Assembly (NCBI GenBank): GCA_020632955.1
Contig: JACKEO010000009.1
Span: 120,891-184,890, forward strand
Length of the DNA stretch: 64,000 nucleotides
Origin: Alphaproteobacteria bacterium
GTDB taxonomy: Bacteria; Myxococcota_A; UBA796; GCA-2862545
Reading direction: 5' to 3'
Each line of letters starts with the position of its first letter. Positions within the stretch are counted from its first letter, which is position 1. Both the position numbers and the translations under genes were made by a program. This document shows, piece after piece, positions 51,438 to 60,015 of this stretch. The notes under the pieces were generated by a model. It was given only the letters and a program-made list of their open reading frames with translations, was not told the origin of the DNA and did not search any database.

Positions 51438-52631
51438 TCAAGCAGCTTCTGCGTCTGGACGACGGTGTTCGCCGTCGAACGGCGTGCGGTCGCGCATCAG
51501 CGCCCACAGGACGTTGATGCGTCGACGCGCGAGCGCGATGACGGCCTGGTGGTGGCGCTTCCCCTCGGCGCGCTTCCGGTCGTAGAACGCCTTGCTCGCG
51601 GGGTGACCGAGGGAGGCGAAGGCGCTCTGGTACAGGATGCGCTTGAGGTTCTTGTCCCCCTTGTAGTTGCGTCGGGTGAAGCGGACGGTGCCCGACTGGC
51701 GGAGCACCGGGGCGAGCCCTGCGGCCATGGCGAGAGCGTCGGGGCCGCTGAAGCGATCGAGGTCGCCGACCTCGACGAGGAACTCGGCGGTCAGGTTGAC
51801 GCCCATGCCGGGGAGGGAGCGGACGACCGCGCCGTGCTCCGTGCGCGGGAGGAGCTCCTCGAGGTCCTGCTCGATGCGCCTGATGCGCGCTCGGACGGCG
51901 AGCGCCTCCGTGGCGAGCTCGCGGCACTGGGCGGCGAGGAAGCGCTCGCCGGGGATGGCGAGCTGCTGGGCTCGCGCCGCCGTCACCGCGGCCTGCGCGA
52001 GCTTCTCGGCCTGACGCGCCTGGACGCCGCGTGCGACGAGGTGCTCTCGGACGGCATCAGCGCCCGCCGCGCGCAGCTCGCTGGGGGTCACGAAGGACTC
52101 GACGAGCAGCAGCCCGCTCTTCGTGGTGAGGTCGAGCTGCGCCTCCAGGCCTGGATGCACGGTGACGAGGAGGTCGTGCAGGCGCGCGATGCGTCGCGTC
52201 TGGTCGACGACGAGGTCGCGCCGCCGGGACACGGCGAGGCGCAGCCCCACGAGCACGTCGTCGTTCACGCCGACGGCGCGCAGATCGCCCCGCGTGCGTG
52301 CGAGGTCGGCGATGACCTGCGCGTCGCGCGGGTCGCTCTTGTTCTCGCCACCGCGCAGCGCGTCCCGAGACCGGTTGACCGCGAGGCCAGAGACGTAGAC
52401 GACCGGCTCTCCAGCCTGCAGCAGCGTCGCGGTGAGCAGCGACGCGATGCCGCCGACCACGTCGATGGCGACACGACGCTCGCCGTCGAGTGCGCGCAGC
52501 TCGTCGACGAGCCGAGCCAGGTCCTCCGGGGTGTTGGTGAGCTTGCGGCTCAGGTGCCGCTTGCCCGACTCGTCGAGCACGACGACCCAGTGGTCGTGCT
52601 TGGCGATGTCGATGCCGACGTAGAACTTCAT
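51438..52631 (-). CDS. IS110-family DEDD transposase
   Basis: The 397-residue protein has the RuvC-like DEDD domain (YVGIDIAKHDHWVVVLDE with the first Asp; AIDVVGG; NKSDPRDAQVIADL) and the C-terminal transposase_20 domain (LPGMGVNLTAEFLVEVGDL, FTRRNYKGDKNLKRIL, and ARRRINVLWALMRD). Both halves are intact and no frameshift is seen, so the enzyme may be active. In this family the transposase is guided by a structured RNA from the element's non-coding end. It reads opposite to the pump operon. Confidence 0.93.
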   Translation of the reverse strand: MKFYVGIDIAKHDHWVVVLDESGKRHLSRKLTNTPEDLARLVDELRALDGERRVAIDVVGGIASLLTATLLQAGEPVVYVSGLAVNRSRDALRGGENKSDPRDAQVIADLARTRGDLRAVGVNDDVLVGLRLAVSRRRDLVVDQTRRIARLHDLLVTVHPGLEAQLDLTTKSGLLLVESFVTPSELRAAGADAVREHLVARGVQARQAEKLAQAAVTAARAQQLAIPGERFLAAQCRELATEALAVRARIRRIEQDLEELLPRTEHGAVVRSLPGMGVNLTAEFLVEVGDLDRFSGPDALAMAAGLAPVLRQSGTVRFTRRNYKGDKNLKRILYQSAFASLGHPASKAFYDRKRAEGKRHHQAVIALARRRINVLWALMRDRTPFDGEHRRPDAEAA

Positions 52632-53041
52632 CGGGACGTCCTTCGGGTTACGGGTTGGCCAGCGCCGAGACGGACGACCCTCGCCTTCAAAGCCTTACAG
52701 AGCGATGCTTCGCAGCGCCTAATCAGAGGTCGGGGCGTCCAGGTGAGCCCGGGGGATTCGCCTCCGAAGCCATTCGTGGCAGCTCGCATGACAACCATCC
52801 CGGGCTCACCTCGGCGCCCCCACCCCGTACCCGGCCCACGAACGCTGCCGGGTCTGCCGGAGGCCATGGACCGTCCATGGACGGCCGCTGCGCGCCCGCC
52901 CACAGCCGGCCCACAGCCTCCTTGGACAGGCCTCCGGCCTACCCACAGCCCCTTGGACAACCCCTGCGGGCTTGCCCACAGCGCCCACGGGCCCGACGAC
53001 GACGATTCATTCGACATCTGGGGATCTCCCCGGAAAGGTAA
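52632..53041 (-). ncRNA. Candidate bridge RNA region of the IS110 element
   Basis: This 410-bp stretch 5' to the transposase encodes no protein and holds strong inverted repeats: GGGGA/TCCCC at 53020-53031, CCATGGA/TCCATGG at 52864-52880 and 13-bp arms at 52741-52753 and 52799-52811. It also has short repeats of CCCACAG and CCTTGGACA between 52908 and 52985. In IS110 elements the bridge RNA is encoded in the non-coding end upstream of the transposase. Exact RNA ends cannot be placed. Confidence 0.45.
52741..52811. repeat. Long inverted repeat in the IS110 non-coding end
   Basis: AGGTGAGCCCGGG at 52741-52753 pairs exactly with CCCGGGCTCACCT at 52799-52811, enclosing a 45-base loop. Such a 13-bp stem is unlikely by chance and may be a scaffold stem of the bridge RNA. 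Confidence 0.75.
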
Positions 53042-53047
53042 GGCCGC

Positions 53048-54007
53048 GTGAGCCCCGCGATCGTGGTCGACGGCCTCTCGCGCCGCTTCGGTCGCTTCAC
53101 CGCCGTGGACGACGTGAGCTTCGAGGTCGGACGGGGGGAGGTCTTCGGCTACCTCGGCGCCAACGGGGCGGGGAAGAGCACCACCATCCGCATGCTGTGT
53201 GGCCTGCTCGCGCCCACCGCCGGCGACGCCGTGGTGGCGGGCGCGCGTGTCTCCACCCAGCCCGAGGAGGTCCGCGCGCGCATCGGCTACATGTCGCAGC
53301 GCTTCTCGCTCTACCCGGAGCTGCGCGTCGCCGAGAACCTGGAGTTCTTCGGGGGCGCCCACGGCATGGGCGGCCGCTCCCTCGCACGGCGCCTGGAGGC
53401 CGTGCTGGAGCGGGTGGGCCTCGCCGGGCTGGGTCGCGAGCGCACGCAGGACCTGCCAGGGGGCATGCGTCAGCGCGTGGCCCTGGCGGGCGCCATCCTC
53501 CACGAGCCCGCCGTCGTCTTCCTGGACGAGCCCACCGCCGGGGTCGATCCGTGGGTCCGTCGGCGCTTCTGGGGCCTCATCCGCGAGCTGGCCGACGGCG
53601 GGACCACGATCTTCGTCACCACCCACTACATGGACGAGGCCGAGCTCTGCGGACGGGTGGGCCTGATGGTGGCCGGGCGCCTGCCCGCGCTCGACACGCC
53701 CGAAGGGCTCAAGCGCACCCACGCACCCGGACGCGTGTGGTCGGTGCGGGGGGGCGAGCTGCCGCCGGAGCAGGCGCGCCTCCGCCTCGCCGCGCTCCCC
53801 GGCGTGCTCGACGTGCAGTCGATGGGGGCGGGGCTGCGGGTGCGGGTGGACCGTCACGCGACCCTGGGGGCGGACGACCTCGCGGCCTCCCTGTCCGGAA
53901 CCGTCGAGGTGGAGGAGGACGCGGCGAGCATGGAGGACGTCTTCCTCGCGGTGGTGGACGCCGAGGCGCAGCGCGTGGGCACCGCCGCCGCCTTCGGGGA
54001 GGCCTGA
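53048..54007 (+). CDS. ABC transporter ATPase 2 (YbhF C-half-like)
   Basis: A 319-residue ATPase with Walker A GANGAGKSTT, Q-loop MSQRFSLYP, signature LPGGMRQR, Walker B VVFLDEPTAGVDP and the switch His in TTHYMDEAELC. The C-terminal extension ends in the ASMEDVFLAVV segment usual for this group. GTG 53048 is now seven bases inside the right flank of the IS, with GGAAAGG from the IS end as possible ribosome site. Before the insertion it would have overlapped the ATPase 1 stop. E. coli YbhF carries both ATPases in one chain. Confidence 0.9.
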   Translation: MSPAIVVDGLSRRFGRFTAVDDVSFEVGRGEVFGYLGANGAGKSTTIRMLCGLLAPTAGDAVVAGARVSTQPEEVRARIGYMSQRFSLYPELRVAENLEFFGGAHGMGGRSLARRLEAVLERVGLAGLGRERTQDLPGGMRQRVALAGAILHEPAVVFLDEPTAGVDPWVRRRFWGLIRELADGGTTIFVTTHYMDEAELCGRVGLMVAGRLPALDTPEGLKRTHAPGRVWSVRGGELPPEQARLRLAALPGVLDVQSMGAGLRVRVDRHATLGADDLAASLSGTVEVEEDAASMEDVFLAVVDAEAQRVGTAAAFGEA

Positions 54008-55137
54008 TGCGACGCGGCCTCGTGCGGATCGGCGCGCTGGCGGCGAAGGAGGCGCTGCACATCCGGCGTGATCCCTTCACGCTCTACCTGGCGCTCGCGC
54101 TGCCGCTGCTGATGATCGTGCTCTTCGGCTACGGCGTGAGCCTCGACATCGACCACATCCCGCTCGCGGTGCACGACGAGGATCGGTCGCCCGAGAGCCG
54201 GGCGCTGGTGGACGCCTTCACCGCCGCCCACGAGTTCGAGGCGGTGGGGGCGCTCGAGGACGCCGGCGCGGCCGGCGAGGCCTTCGCGCGGGGGCGGGCG
54301 TCGGCCGTGCTCACGGTGCCCGCCGGCTACGCCGACCGGCTCGCGCGCGGCGAGGTGGCCACCGTGGCGCTGCTGCTCGACGCCTCGGACGCCCAGGCCA
54401 CCCAGCAGGCGCTCACGCGCGCCGACGCCCTGGCGCAGGTGGTGACGGCCGAGGTGGTGCAGGCCCGCCTCGGCGGGATGCAGGTGGCGGCGCCGCTCTC
54501 GGCGCGGGCCTGGACCCGCTACAACCCCGCGGGTCGCTCCGCGCTCTTCCTGGTGCCCGGCCTCACGGCCTACGTGCTCGCGATCGTCTGCGTGCTCCTC
54601 ACCTCGCTCGCCGTGGCGCGGGAGTGGGAGCGTGGCTCGATGGAGCAGCTCTTCTCCACGCCGGTGGGGCGCCTGGAGATCATCGTCGGCAAGCTGCTGC
54701 CCTACCTGGCCCTCGGGGGGGTGCAGGTGCTGCTCGTGCTCACCGCGGGTGCGTGGATCTTCGACGTGCCGGCGCGGGGCGACCTCGTGGTGCTGGCCGT
54801 GGCCAGCCTGCTCTTCCTCGTGGGGATGCTGGGCCAGGGGCTGCTGATCTCGGTGGTCACCCGCAACCAGCTGGTGGCCACGCAGGCCTCGACGATGAGC
54901 GCGATGCTGCCCAGCATGCTGCTGTCGGGCTTCATGTTCCCCATCGCGAACATGCCCGGCGTGCTGCGTGCGCTGTCGCACGTGGTGCCCGCCCGGTACT
55001 TCATCACCGTGCTGCGGGGGGTGCTGCTCAAGGGGACCGGCTGGGCGGAGCTGTGGCCCGACCTGGGCATGCTCGCCCTCTTCGCCACCCTGATGATCGC
55101 CGCCTCCACCGCCCGCTTCCAGCGGAAGCTCGCGTGA
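54007..55137 (+). CDS. ABC-2 type permease (YbhS-like)
   Basis: The 376-residue permease has an N-terminal helix, a large periplasmic domain of about 150 residues (starting PLAVHDEDRSPESRALVD) and five C-terminal helices including VAREWERGSMEQLFSTPVGRLE, characteristic of the YbhS/R pair. ATG 54007 overlaps the ATPase 2 stop (TGATG). It works with the next permease as the inner-membrane channel of the pump. Confidence 0.9.
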   Translation: MRRGLVRIGALAAKEALHIRRDPFTLYLALALPLLMIVLFGYGVSLDIDHIPLAVHDEDRSPESRALVDAFTAAHEFEAVGALEDAGAAGEAFARGRASAVLTVPAGYADRLARGEVATVALLLDASDAQATQQALTRADALAQVVTAEVVQARLGGMQVAAPLSARAWTRYNPAGRSALFLVPGLTAYVLAIVCVLLTSLAVAREWERGSMEQLFSTPVGRLEIIVGKLLPYLALGGVQVLLVLTAGAWIFDVPARGDLVVLAVASLLFLVGMLGQGLLISVVTRNQLVATQASTMSAMLPSMLLSGFMFPIANMPGVLRALSHVVPARYFITVLRGVLLKGTGWAELWPDLGMLALFATLMIAASTARFQRKLA

Positions 55138-56285
55138 GCGGCGACCTGCTCCGGTGGCGGAACCAGCTCCTCGCGGTGGTGCGCAAGGAGATCCGGCAGA
55201 CCCTGCAGGATCGCCGGGTGCTCTTCCTGCTCGTGGTGGCGCCCTTCCTGCAGCTCCTGGTCTTCGGCTTCGCCATCGACCTCGGCGTGGACGCCGTGCC
55301 CACCGTGGTGGTCGACCAGGACCGGTCGCCGGAGGGCCGGGCGCTGGTGGCGGGTCTGCTGGCCGATGGGACGCTCGTGGAGGTGGGCGAGGCGGCCTCG
55401 GTCGCGGAGGCGGAGGCCGCGCTGGCCCGGGGGGAGGCGGCGGCCGCCGTGTTCCTGCCGTCCGGGCTGGCCCGCGACCTCGATCGTGGGGATCCGGCCA
55501 CGGTGCAGGTGGTGCTCGACGGATCCGACCCCACGCGATCGGGCGTTGCGGGGGGGGCTGCGGTGCGCTTCTTCGGCGCGCGCGGGCTGGCCCTGGCGCG
55601 GGATCGCCTGGAGGCGCGTCTCGGCGCGGGGCGGGGCCTGCCCTCGGTCGAGGTGCGCCCCCGTCTGCTCTACAACCCCACCCTGTCGAGCCCGGTGTAC
55701 ATGGTGCCCGGCATCGCGGGGATGCTGCTGCTCATCGTCACCACGGTGGTCACCAGCATGGGGCTGGCGCGGGAGCGGGAGCTGGGCACCCTGGAGGCCG
55801 TGCGCGTCACCCCCATCCCCACGCCCCTGCTCATGCTCGGCAAGGTGCTGCCCTTCGTGGCCGTGGGCCTGTTCGACGTCACCCTCGCGATCACCGCGGG
55901 TGCGTGGATCTTCGAGGTGCCGCTCCGCGGCAGCCTCTGGCTCTTCTACGGGCTCACCCTGCTCTACCTGCTCACCACGGTGGGCATGGGCCTGCTCATC
56001 TCCACCATCGCGCAGAACCAGCAGCAGGCCTTCCTGGGCGGGTTGATGTTCCTGCTCCCGGCGATGCTGCTCAGCGGCACGCTCACGCCGATCCACGCGA
56101 TGCCGTCCTGGCTGCAGCCGGTGACGCTGCTCAACCCGCTCCGGTACTACATGGAGGGCATCCGCGCGGTGCTCCTCAAGGGCGCCACCACCGGGGACGT
56201 GGCGCACGCCGCGCTGGGACTGGCGGTGCTCGGGAGCGCCATCCTCGGCACGGCGGTCCGCCGCTTCCGCAAGCGGGTGGCGTAG
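55134..56285 (+). CDS. ABC-2 type permease (YbhR-like)
   Basis: The 383-residue permease has the same layout: KEIRQTLQDRRVLFLLVVAP helix, periplasmic domain starting VVVDQDRSPEGRALV, then ARERELGTLEAVRVTPIP and four more helices with LLSGTLTPIHAMPSWLQ. It is clearly a paralogue of the preceding permease. GTG 55134 overlaps the previous stop by 4 bases. It is the last gene of the pump operon and meets the next gene head-on 12 bp later. Confidence 0.9.
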   Translation: MSGDLLRWRNQLLAVVRKEIRQTLQDRRVLFLLVVAPFLQLLVFGFAIDLGVDAVPTVVVDQDRSPEGRALVAGLLADGTLVEVGEAASVAEAEAALARGEAAAAVFLPSGLARDLDRGDPATVQVVLDGSDPTRSGVAGGAAVRFFGARGLALARDRLEARLGAGRGLPSVEVRPRLLYNPTLSSPVYMVPGIAGMLLLIVTTVVTSMGLARERELGTLEAVRVTPIPTPLLMLGKVLPFVAVGLFDVTLAITAGAWIFEVPLRGSLWLFYGLTLLYLLTTVGMGLLISTIAQNQQQAFLGGLMFLLPAMLLSGTLTPIHAMPSWLQPVTLLNPLRYYMEGIRAVLLKGATTGDVAHAALGLAVLGSAILGTAVRRFRKRVA

Positions 56286-56297
56286 ACCCTCGCGCTG

Positions 56298-57293
56298 CTA
56301 CGCGGCCATGCCGCCGAGGCCGAGCACGACGGCGGCCGCCGACGCGGCGACGAGGGGGATCGACAGGTTGTCGTCCACGCGACGGCTCACGAGCTCGGCC
56401 ACGGCGCCGGCGACGGCGGCGGCCAGGGCGGTGGCGCCCGCGAGGCCCACGCCCACGTCGGGACGGCCGAGCAGCAGGGCCGCCCACGCCACGAGGCCAC
56501 CGGCCACCACGAAGGCGAGGGAGCCCTCGAGGGTCCGACCGTTCACGAGCTTCGTGCGCCCGAAGCGGCGCCCGATCACCGCGGCGGCGGGGTCGCCGAC
56601 ACCGAGCACCACCAGGGCGGGCAGGGAGGCCGTGAACCAGCCGAGCAGGGTGAGGATGACCAGCGCCGTGGTGTACCAGGTGGCCGAGTTCATCCGGTGC
56701 CACTCGTGGGGGTGCGCCACCACGCCCAGCCAGCGCATCAGCTGATCGTTCAGGCGCGGGCTGCGGCGGCGGAAGAACTCCATCGACCAGCCCCACACGA
56801 ACACCGGGAGGATGATGGCGAGGAGCACCGTGCGGCTGGGCCAGAGCGAGAGCACCGCGGCCGCCGTGAGGGCCGAGGCCACGTGGAGCACGTTGCGGGC
56901 GTAGTTCGTGGGGCGCAGCGAGGGCACGTGCACGTCCCACGACGCCAGGGTGCGCGAGAGCGCGTCGTAGGCGGCGAGCAGCGCCTTGCGGAAGGCCTTC
57001 CAGCGGCGGCGTGCGGCTGCGGCGGCCAGCCCGGGCTCGGGCACCTGGTCGAGCAGCCGCGCCACCTCGGCGAGCGCGTCGCGCACGGGCGCGAGGGCGT
57101 CGATCGTGGCGAGGCGGGCGAGCAGGCCGCCGCGCTCGTGCAGACGGGTGCGCAGCGAGGCCAGGTGGCCACGCAGCGCCGCCTCGGCGCGGGGCTGCCA
57201 GCGCGCGGGGTCGAGCTGGCCGAGGAGGCCGTGCAGCTCGAGCGCCAGCGCACGGGCATCGGGGAGCTCGGGGGCGAGGACGGCCTCGGCCAT
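56298..57293 (-). CDS. Dolichol kinase/CTP-dependent prenol kinase-like protein
   Basis: The 331-residue protein has an N-terminal soluble helical region of about 125 residues and then eight or so membrane helices. The C-terminal motifs VLGVGDPAAAVIGRRFGRTKLV and NGRTLEGSLAF match the SEC59/VTE5 group, which phosphorylates dolichol or phytol with CTP. ATG 57293 is chosen because the frame before it holds no ribosome site. It lies 32 bp after the stop of a GT-C gene, whose enzymes use polyprenyl-phosphate sugars, so a role in making or recycling such carriers is reasonable but inferred. Confidence 0.75.
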   Translation of the reverse strand: MAEAVLAPELPDARALALELHGLLGQLDPARWQPRAEAALRGHLASLRTRLHERGGLLARLATIDALAPVRDALAEVARLLDQVPEPGLAAAAARRRWKAFRKALLAAYDALSRTLASWDVHVPSLRPTNYARNVLHVASALTAAAVLSLWPSRTVLLAIILPVFVWGWSMEFFRRRSPRLNDQLMRWLGVVAHPHEWHRMNSATWYTTALVILTLLGWFTASLPALVVLGVGDPAAAVIGRRFGRTKLVNGRTLEGSLAFVVAGGLVAWAALLLGRPDVGVGLAGATALAAAVAGAVAELVSRRVDDNLSIPLVAASAAAVVLGLGGMAA

Positions 57294-57325
57294 CGGGACT
57301 TCCGGGTCGTGCGATCCCGGCTGGT

Positions 57326-59071
57326 CTAACCCGGTCCGCCGCCGGGGTCCGCCCCTGCCCGGGGCGGGTTGCCGTCGTCGCAGGGCACCGTCGTCCACAA
57401 TCCCCAGAGCTGGTCGCAGAAGCGCAGAGGGGGGTCCTCCTCCACCTCCTCGAACATCGCGCGCAGCGGCACGCCCTCGGCACGCAGCGCGTCGACGTCG
57501 GGGTCGTCACGCCGCAGCCAGAAGATGGCGACCGCGGCGCGGGCGGGGTCGTCGGCGACGAGCGCGGGGGGGCGGGTGTCGGGGCCCTGGCCGGTCTGCA
57601 TCTCCCAGCCGAACACGGGGTCGGGATCGGGGACGGAGGGCTCGTCGGGCGCGAACTGGACCAGGAAGCCGTAGGGGTCGTAGCCCTCGCGGAAGGCGTC
57701 GGACTCCAGCAGCTCGCGGTCGGTGAGGAACCAGCGGGTGCGCGACCAGCCCAGGTCCCCCGTGGCGCCCCCCACCACGATGACGTCGGGCTGACGCGAC
57801 AGGACGTAGGCGCCATCGCCCTTGCGGTGACCCGGCTGGGCCTGCCAGCGGGTGCGCAGGGTGTCGATGTGGCGCCCGGCGATCGCGGGGTCGTTGAGGC
57901 CGAGGGTGTCGATGAACTCGAGCGAGGGGGCGAAGAAGGGCGTGGACCCGGCCGTGGCCACCGCCACGAGGGAGCCCGCGGGCAGGTGGTCCTCGAGGAA
58001 GCGCCCCATCGGGCGGCCGAAGCGGGCTGCGGGGTCGGGCTGGGCGGGGTCGGCCACGCCGGCCACCAGCAGGTCGAGCGCCACGGCCACGCCCAGGACG
58101 AGGCGGAGGATGCGCTGCTGGTCGGCCTCGAGCGGCGTGTGCAGCGCGCGGGCCGCGCCCCAGAGCGCCAGCGCGAGCAGCGGGACCCAGAACCGACCGA
58201 AGGGCATGTGGTCGCCCCCTGCCGCCGCGATCGCGAGGACCAGCGGCGTGGCGAGCACCGCCGGGACGAGCAGCCGCTCCCGGGCGCCGTACAGCAGCGT
58301 GGGGGCGAGCACGAGTGCCGTGGCCGCCAGCGGCGGCAGCGACCGGTAGACGTACAGCGCGAAGGCCTGGAGCTGGAAGAGGATCGTGAGGTCGCCCAGC
58401 TTGGCGGACGACGAGGTCGACAGCCAGCTCCCGTACGTCGCGAAGCGGAACACCAGCAGGGCGCCCACCACGAGGCTCCCGGCCCCCACGCAGGGCACCA
58501 GCGCGCGGAGATCTCGTCGGCCGAGCAGCCAGAGGCCCGCAGCCACGGCGAGGCCCGCACCCTCGGGGCGGGTGATGGTGGCCGCGCCCACGGCGAGCCC
58601 GCACAGGGCCCCCAGGCGTCGGTCACCCGGCTGCTCCACCAGCCGCTCCAGCGTGGCGGAGGCTGCCACCGCCAGCACGGCGAACGACACGGTCTCGAGG
58701 CCGCTCACGGTCCAGCGGGCCACCGCCGGCAGCGTGACCAGCACCAGCAGCGGCCCCAGGTGGGCGCGGGCGCGGCTCCAGCCCACCACGAGCGCCACGA
58801 GCCACGCCAGCCCGAGCAGTCGGGGGGCGAGGGGGAGTGGCACGCCGAGCGCGCCCAGCGCCGCGAGCTGCAGCAGCCAGAGGGGGTGGGTGTAGCCCTC
58901 CACCGGGGGCCCCGCGGTCCACGTGAGCCCGTCGCCGCCGAGCCACCGCGCCACGTAGCGGAGCGTGATGAAGCCGTCGTCGTGCACGAAGGGCCAGGCC
59001 AGCCACGTCGACAGGGCGACGGCCGCGAGGGCGATCAGCGCGCGGGTCCACCAGGGCAGAGGGGAGGGCAC
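57326..59071 (-). CDS. GT-C type membrane glycosyltransferase-like protein
   Basis: The 581-residue protein has about eleven membrane helices and the signature HDDGFITLRYVARWLGGDGL followed by VEGYTHPLW, the DD-containing first loop of AftB/ZomB-like GT-C enzymes. The C-terminal third (from about residue 380) is soluble, with VVATAGSTPFFAPSLEFIDTLG-like periplasmic segments, and ends GADPGGGPG. It has the same loop pattern as the gene at 42476 and a weaker echo at 20147. The next gene downstream encodes a prenol-kinase-like protein, probably on the same transcript. Confidence 0.75.
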   Translation of the reverse strand: MPSPLPWWTRALIALAAVALSTWLAWPFVHDDGFITLRYVARWLGGDGLTWTAGPPVEGYTHPLWLLQLAALGALGVPLPLAPRLLGLAWLVALVVGWSRARAHLGPLLVLVTLPAVARWTVSGLETVSFAVLAVAASATLERLVEQPGDRRLGALCGLAVGAATITRPEGAGLAVAAGLWLLGRRDLRALVPCVGAGSLVVGALLVFRFATYGSWLSTSSSAKLGDLTILFQLQAFALYVYRSLPPLAATALVLAPTLLYGARERLLVPAVLATPLVLAIAAAGGDHMPFGRFWVPLLALALWGAARALHTPLEADQQRILRLVLGVAVALDLLVAGVADPAQPDPAARFGRPMGRFLEDHLPAGSLVAVATAGSTPFFAPSLEFIDTLGLNDPAIAGRHIDTLRTRWQAQPGHRKGDGAYVLSRQPDVIVVGGATGDLGWSRTRWFLTDRELLESDAFREGYDPYGFLVQFAPDEPSVPDPDPVFGWEMQTGQGPDTRPPALVADDPARAAVAIFWLRRDDPDVDALRAEGVPLRAMFEEVEEDPPLRFCDQLWGLWTTVPCDDGNPPRAGADPGGGPG

Positions 59072-59166
59072 GGGTCGATCCTCGGGGGCGCGTGCGGGTA
59101 TCGGCCTGGATCGGTCGCGCCAAGCCGGGCCGTGAGGGTAGGCTGCGCGGCGAGGACGGAGTCCCC

Positions 59167-60015
59167 TTGCGTCGTTGCCTGCCCCTGCTGACGCTCGCGG
59201 TCGCCTGCGAGTTCGAGCCCCACCCGCTGGAGGTCCACCTGGACTCCGGCGAGGAGACCGACAGCCTCGTGGTGCTCGGGGACTCGGGCGACGGCAACGC
59301 CGTGGCCGAGATCTGCCAGGGCGGTCAGGACGAGGACGGCGACGGCAAGGTGGACTGCGACGACCCGGACTGCTGGGAGCCCTGCGGCAAGCCGCGTCCG
59401 GTCGACACCGGAGGCAGCTCGAGCGGCAACCGGGCGCCCGTCGCGGTGCTCACCACGAAGGAGTCCATCCACGATCTGTTCGTGGGCGATCGGGTCACGC
59501 TCACGTCGAAGGGCAGCGTGGATCCCGAGGGGGCCGCGCTCGCCTTCCAGTGGGCCATCCTGGCGCGTCCGTCGGGATCCACGGCCGTCCTGAGCGCGGT
59601 GCGCACGCCCGAGGTCTCCTTCCTGCTCGATCGCCAGGGGGACTACTTCGTCGAGCTGGTGGTCTCCGACGGGCAGCGCGACACCAGCACCGGGCTCACC
59701 GTGCTGGCGAGACCGCCGAACCAGCGACCCGTGGCGAACGCGGGGAGCGATCGCGCCGTGGCCGTGGGCGTGCTCGGGGAGGTGGACGGCTCGCAGAGCT
59801 ACGATCCCGAGGGCGAGAAGCTGCTGTACACGTGGTCCCTGGTGGGCTCGCCGGCGGGTTCCTTCGCGCAGCCCCAGGTGGCGCCGAACCCGTACTCCGC
59901 CCACAAGGCCTTCCTGCGGCCCGACAAGGCGGGGACCTACGCCCTCCAGCTGGTGGTCTCGGACGGGGTGCGGGAGTCCGAGCCCGACCTCGTCAAGATC
60001 CTGGCGAGCCCGTGA
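59167..60015 (+). CDS. Lipoprotein with PKD-like domains
   Basis: TTG 59167 with GGAG upstream opens MRRCLPLLTLAVAC, a lipoprotein signal with lipobox AVAC; the earlier start would put a charged stretch before it. A linker with an EF-hand-like DEDGDGKVDCDDPDC follows, then two PKD-like domains (DPEGAALAFQWAIL; SYDPEGEKLLYTWSL). Such domains bind surface glycans or proteins. A -10-like GGGTAG (59136-59141) precedes it. Its stop overlaps the next gene's GTG by 4 bases. Confidence 0.75.
   Translation: MRRCLPLLTLAVACEFEPHPLEVHLDSGEETDSLVVLGDSGDGNAVAEICQGGQDEDGDGKVDCDDPDCWEPCGKPRPVDTGGSSSGNRAPVAVLTTKESIHDLFVGDRVTLTSKGSVDPEGAALAFQWAILARPSGSTAVLSAVRTPEVSFLLDRQGDYFVELVVSDGQRDTSTGLTVLARPPNQRPVANAGSDRAVAVGVLGEVDGSQSYDPEGEKLLYTWSLVGSPAGSFAQPQVAPNPYSAHKAFLRPDKAGTYALQLVVSDGVRESEPDLVKILASP

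Larger units (their letters stand above)
51427..53041 (-). mobile_element. IS110-family insertion sequence
   Basis: The element holds a DEDD transposase and a 410-bp non-coding end. Its probable borders are inferred from GGCC at both edges (51423-51426 and 53042-53045). Joining the flanks restores a 4-bp GTGA overlap between the two ATPase genes, like the operon's other junctions. IS110 elements have no typical long terminal repeats, and none are seen. The exact ends could differ by a few bases. Confidence 0.75.

Noticed and set aside
57326..57331. GGTTAG on the minus strand before the prenol-kinase-like gene as a -10 element
   Set aside because: The TAG is the stop codon of the upstream GT-C gene, so its presence needs no promoter explanation.
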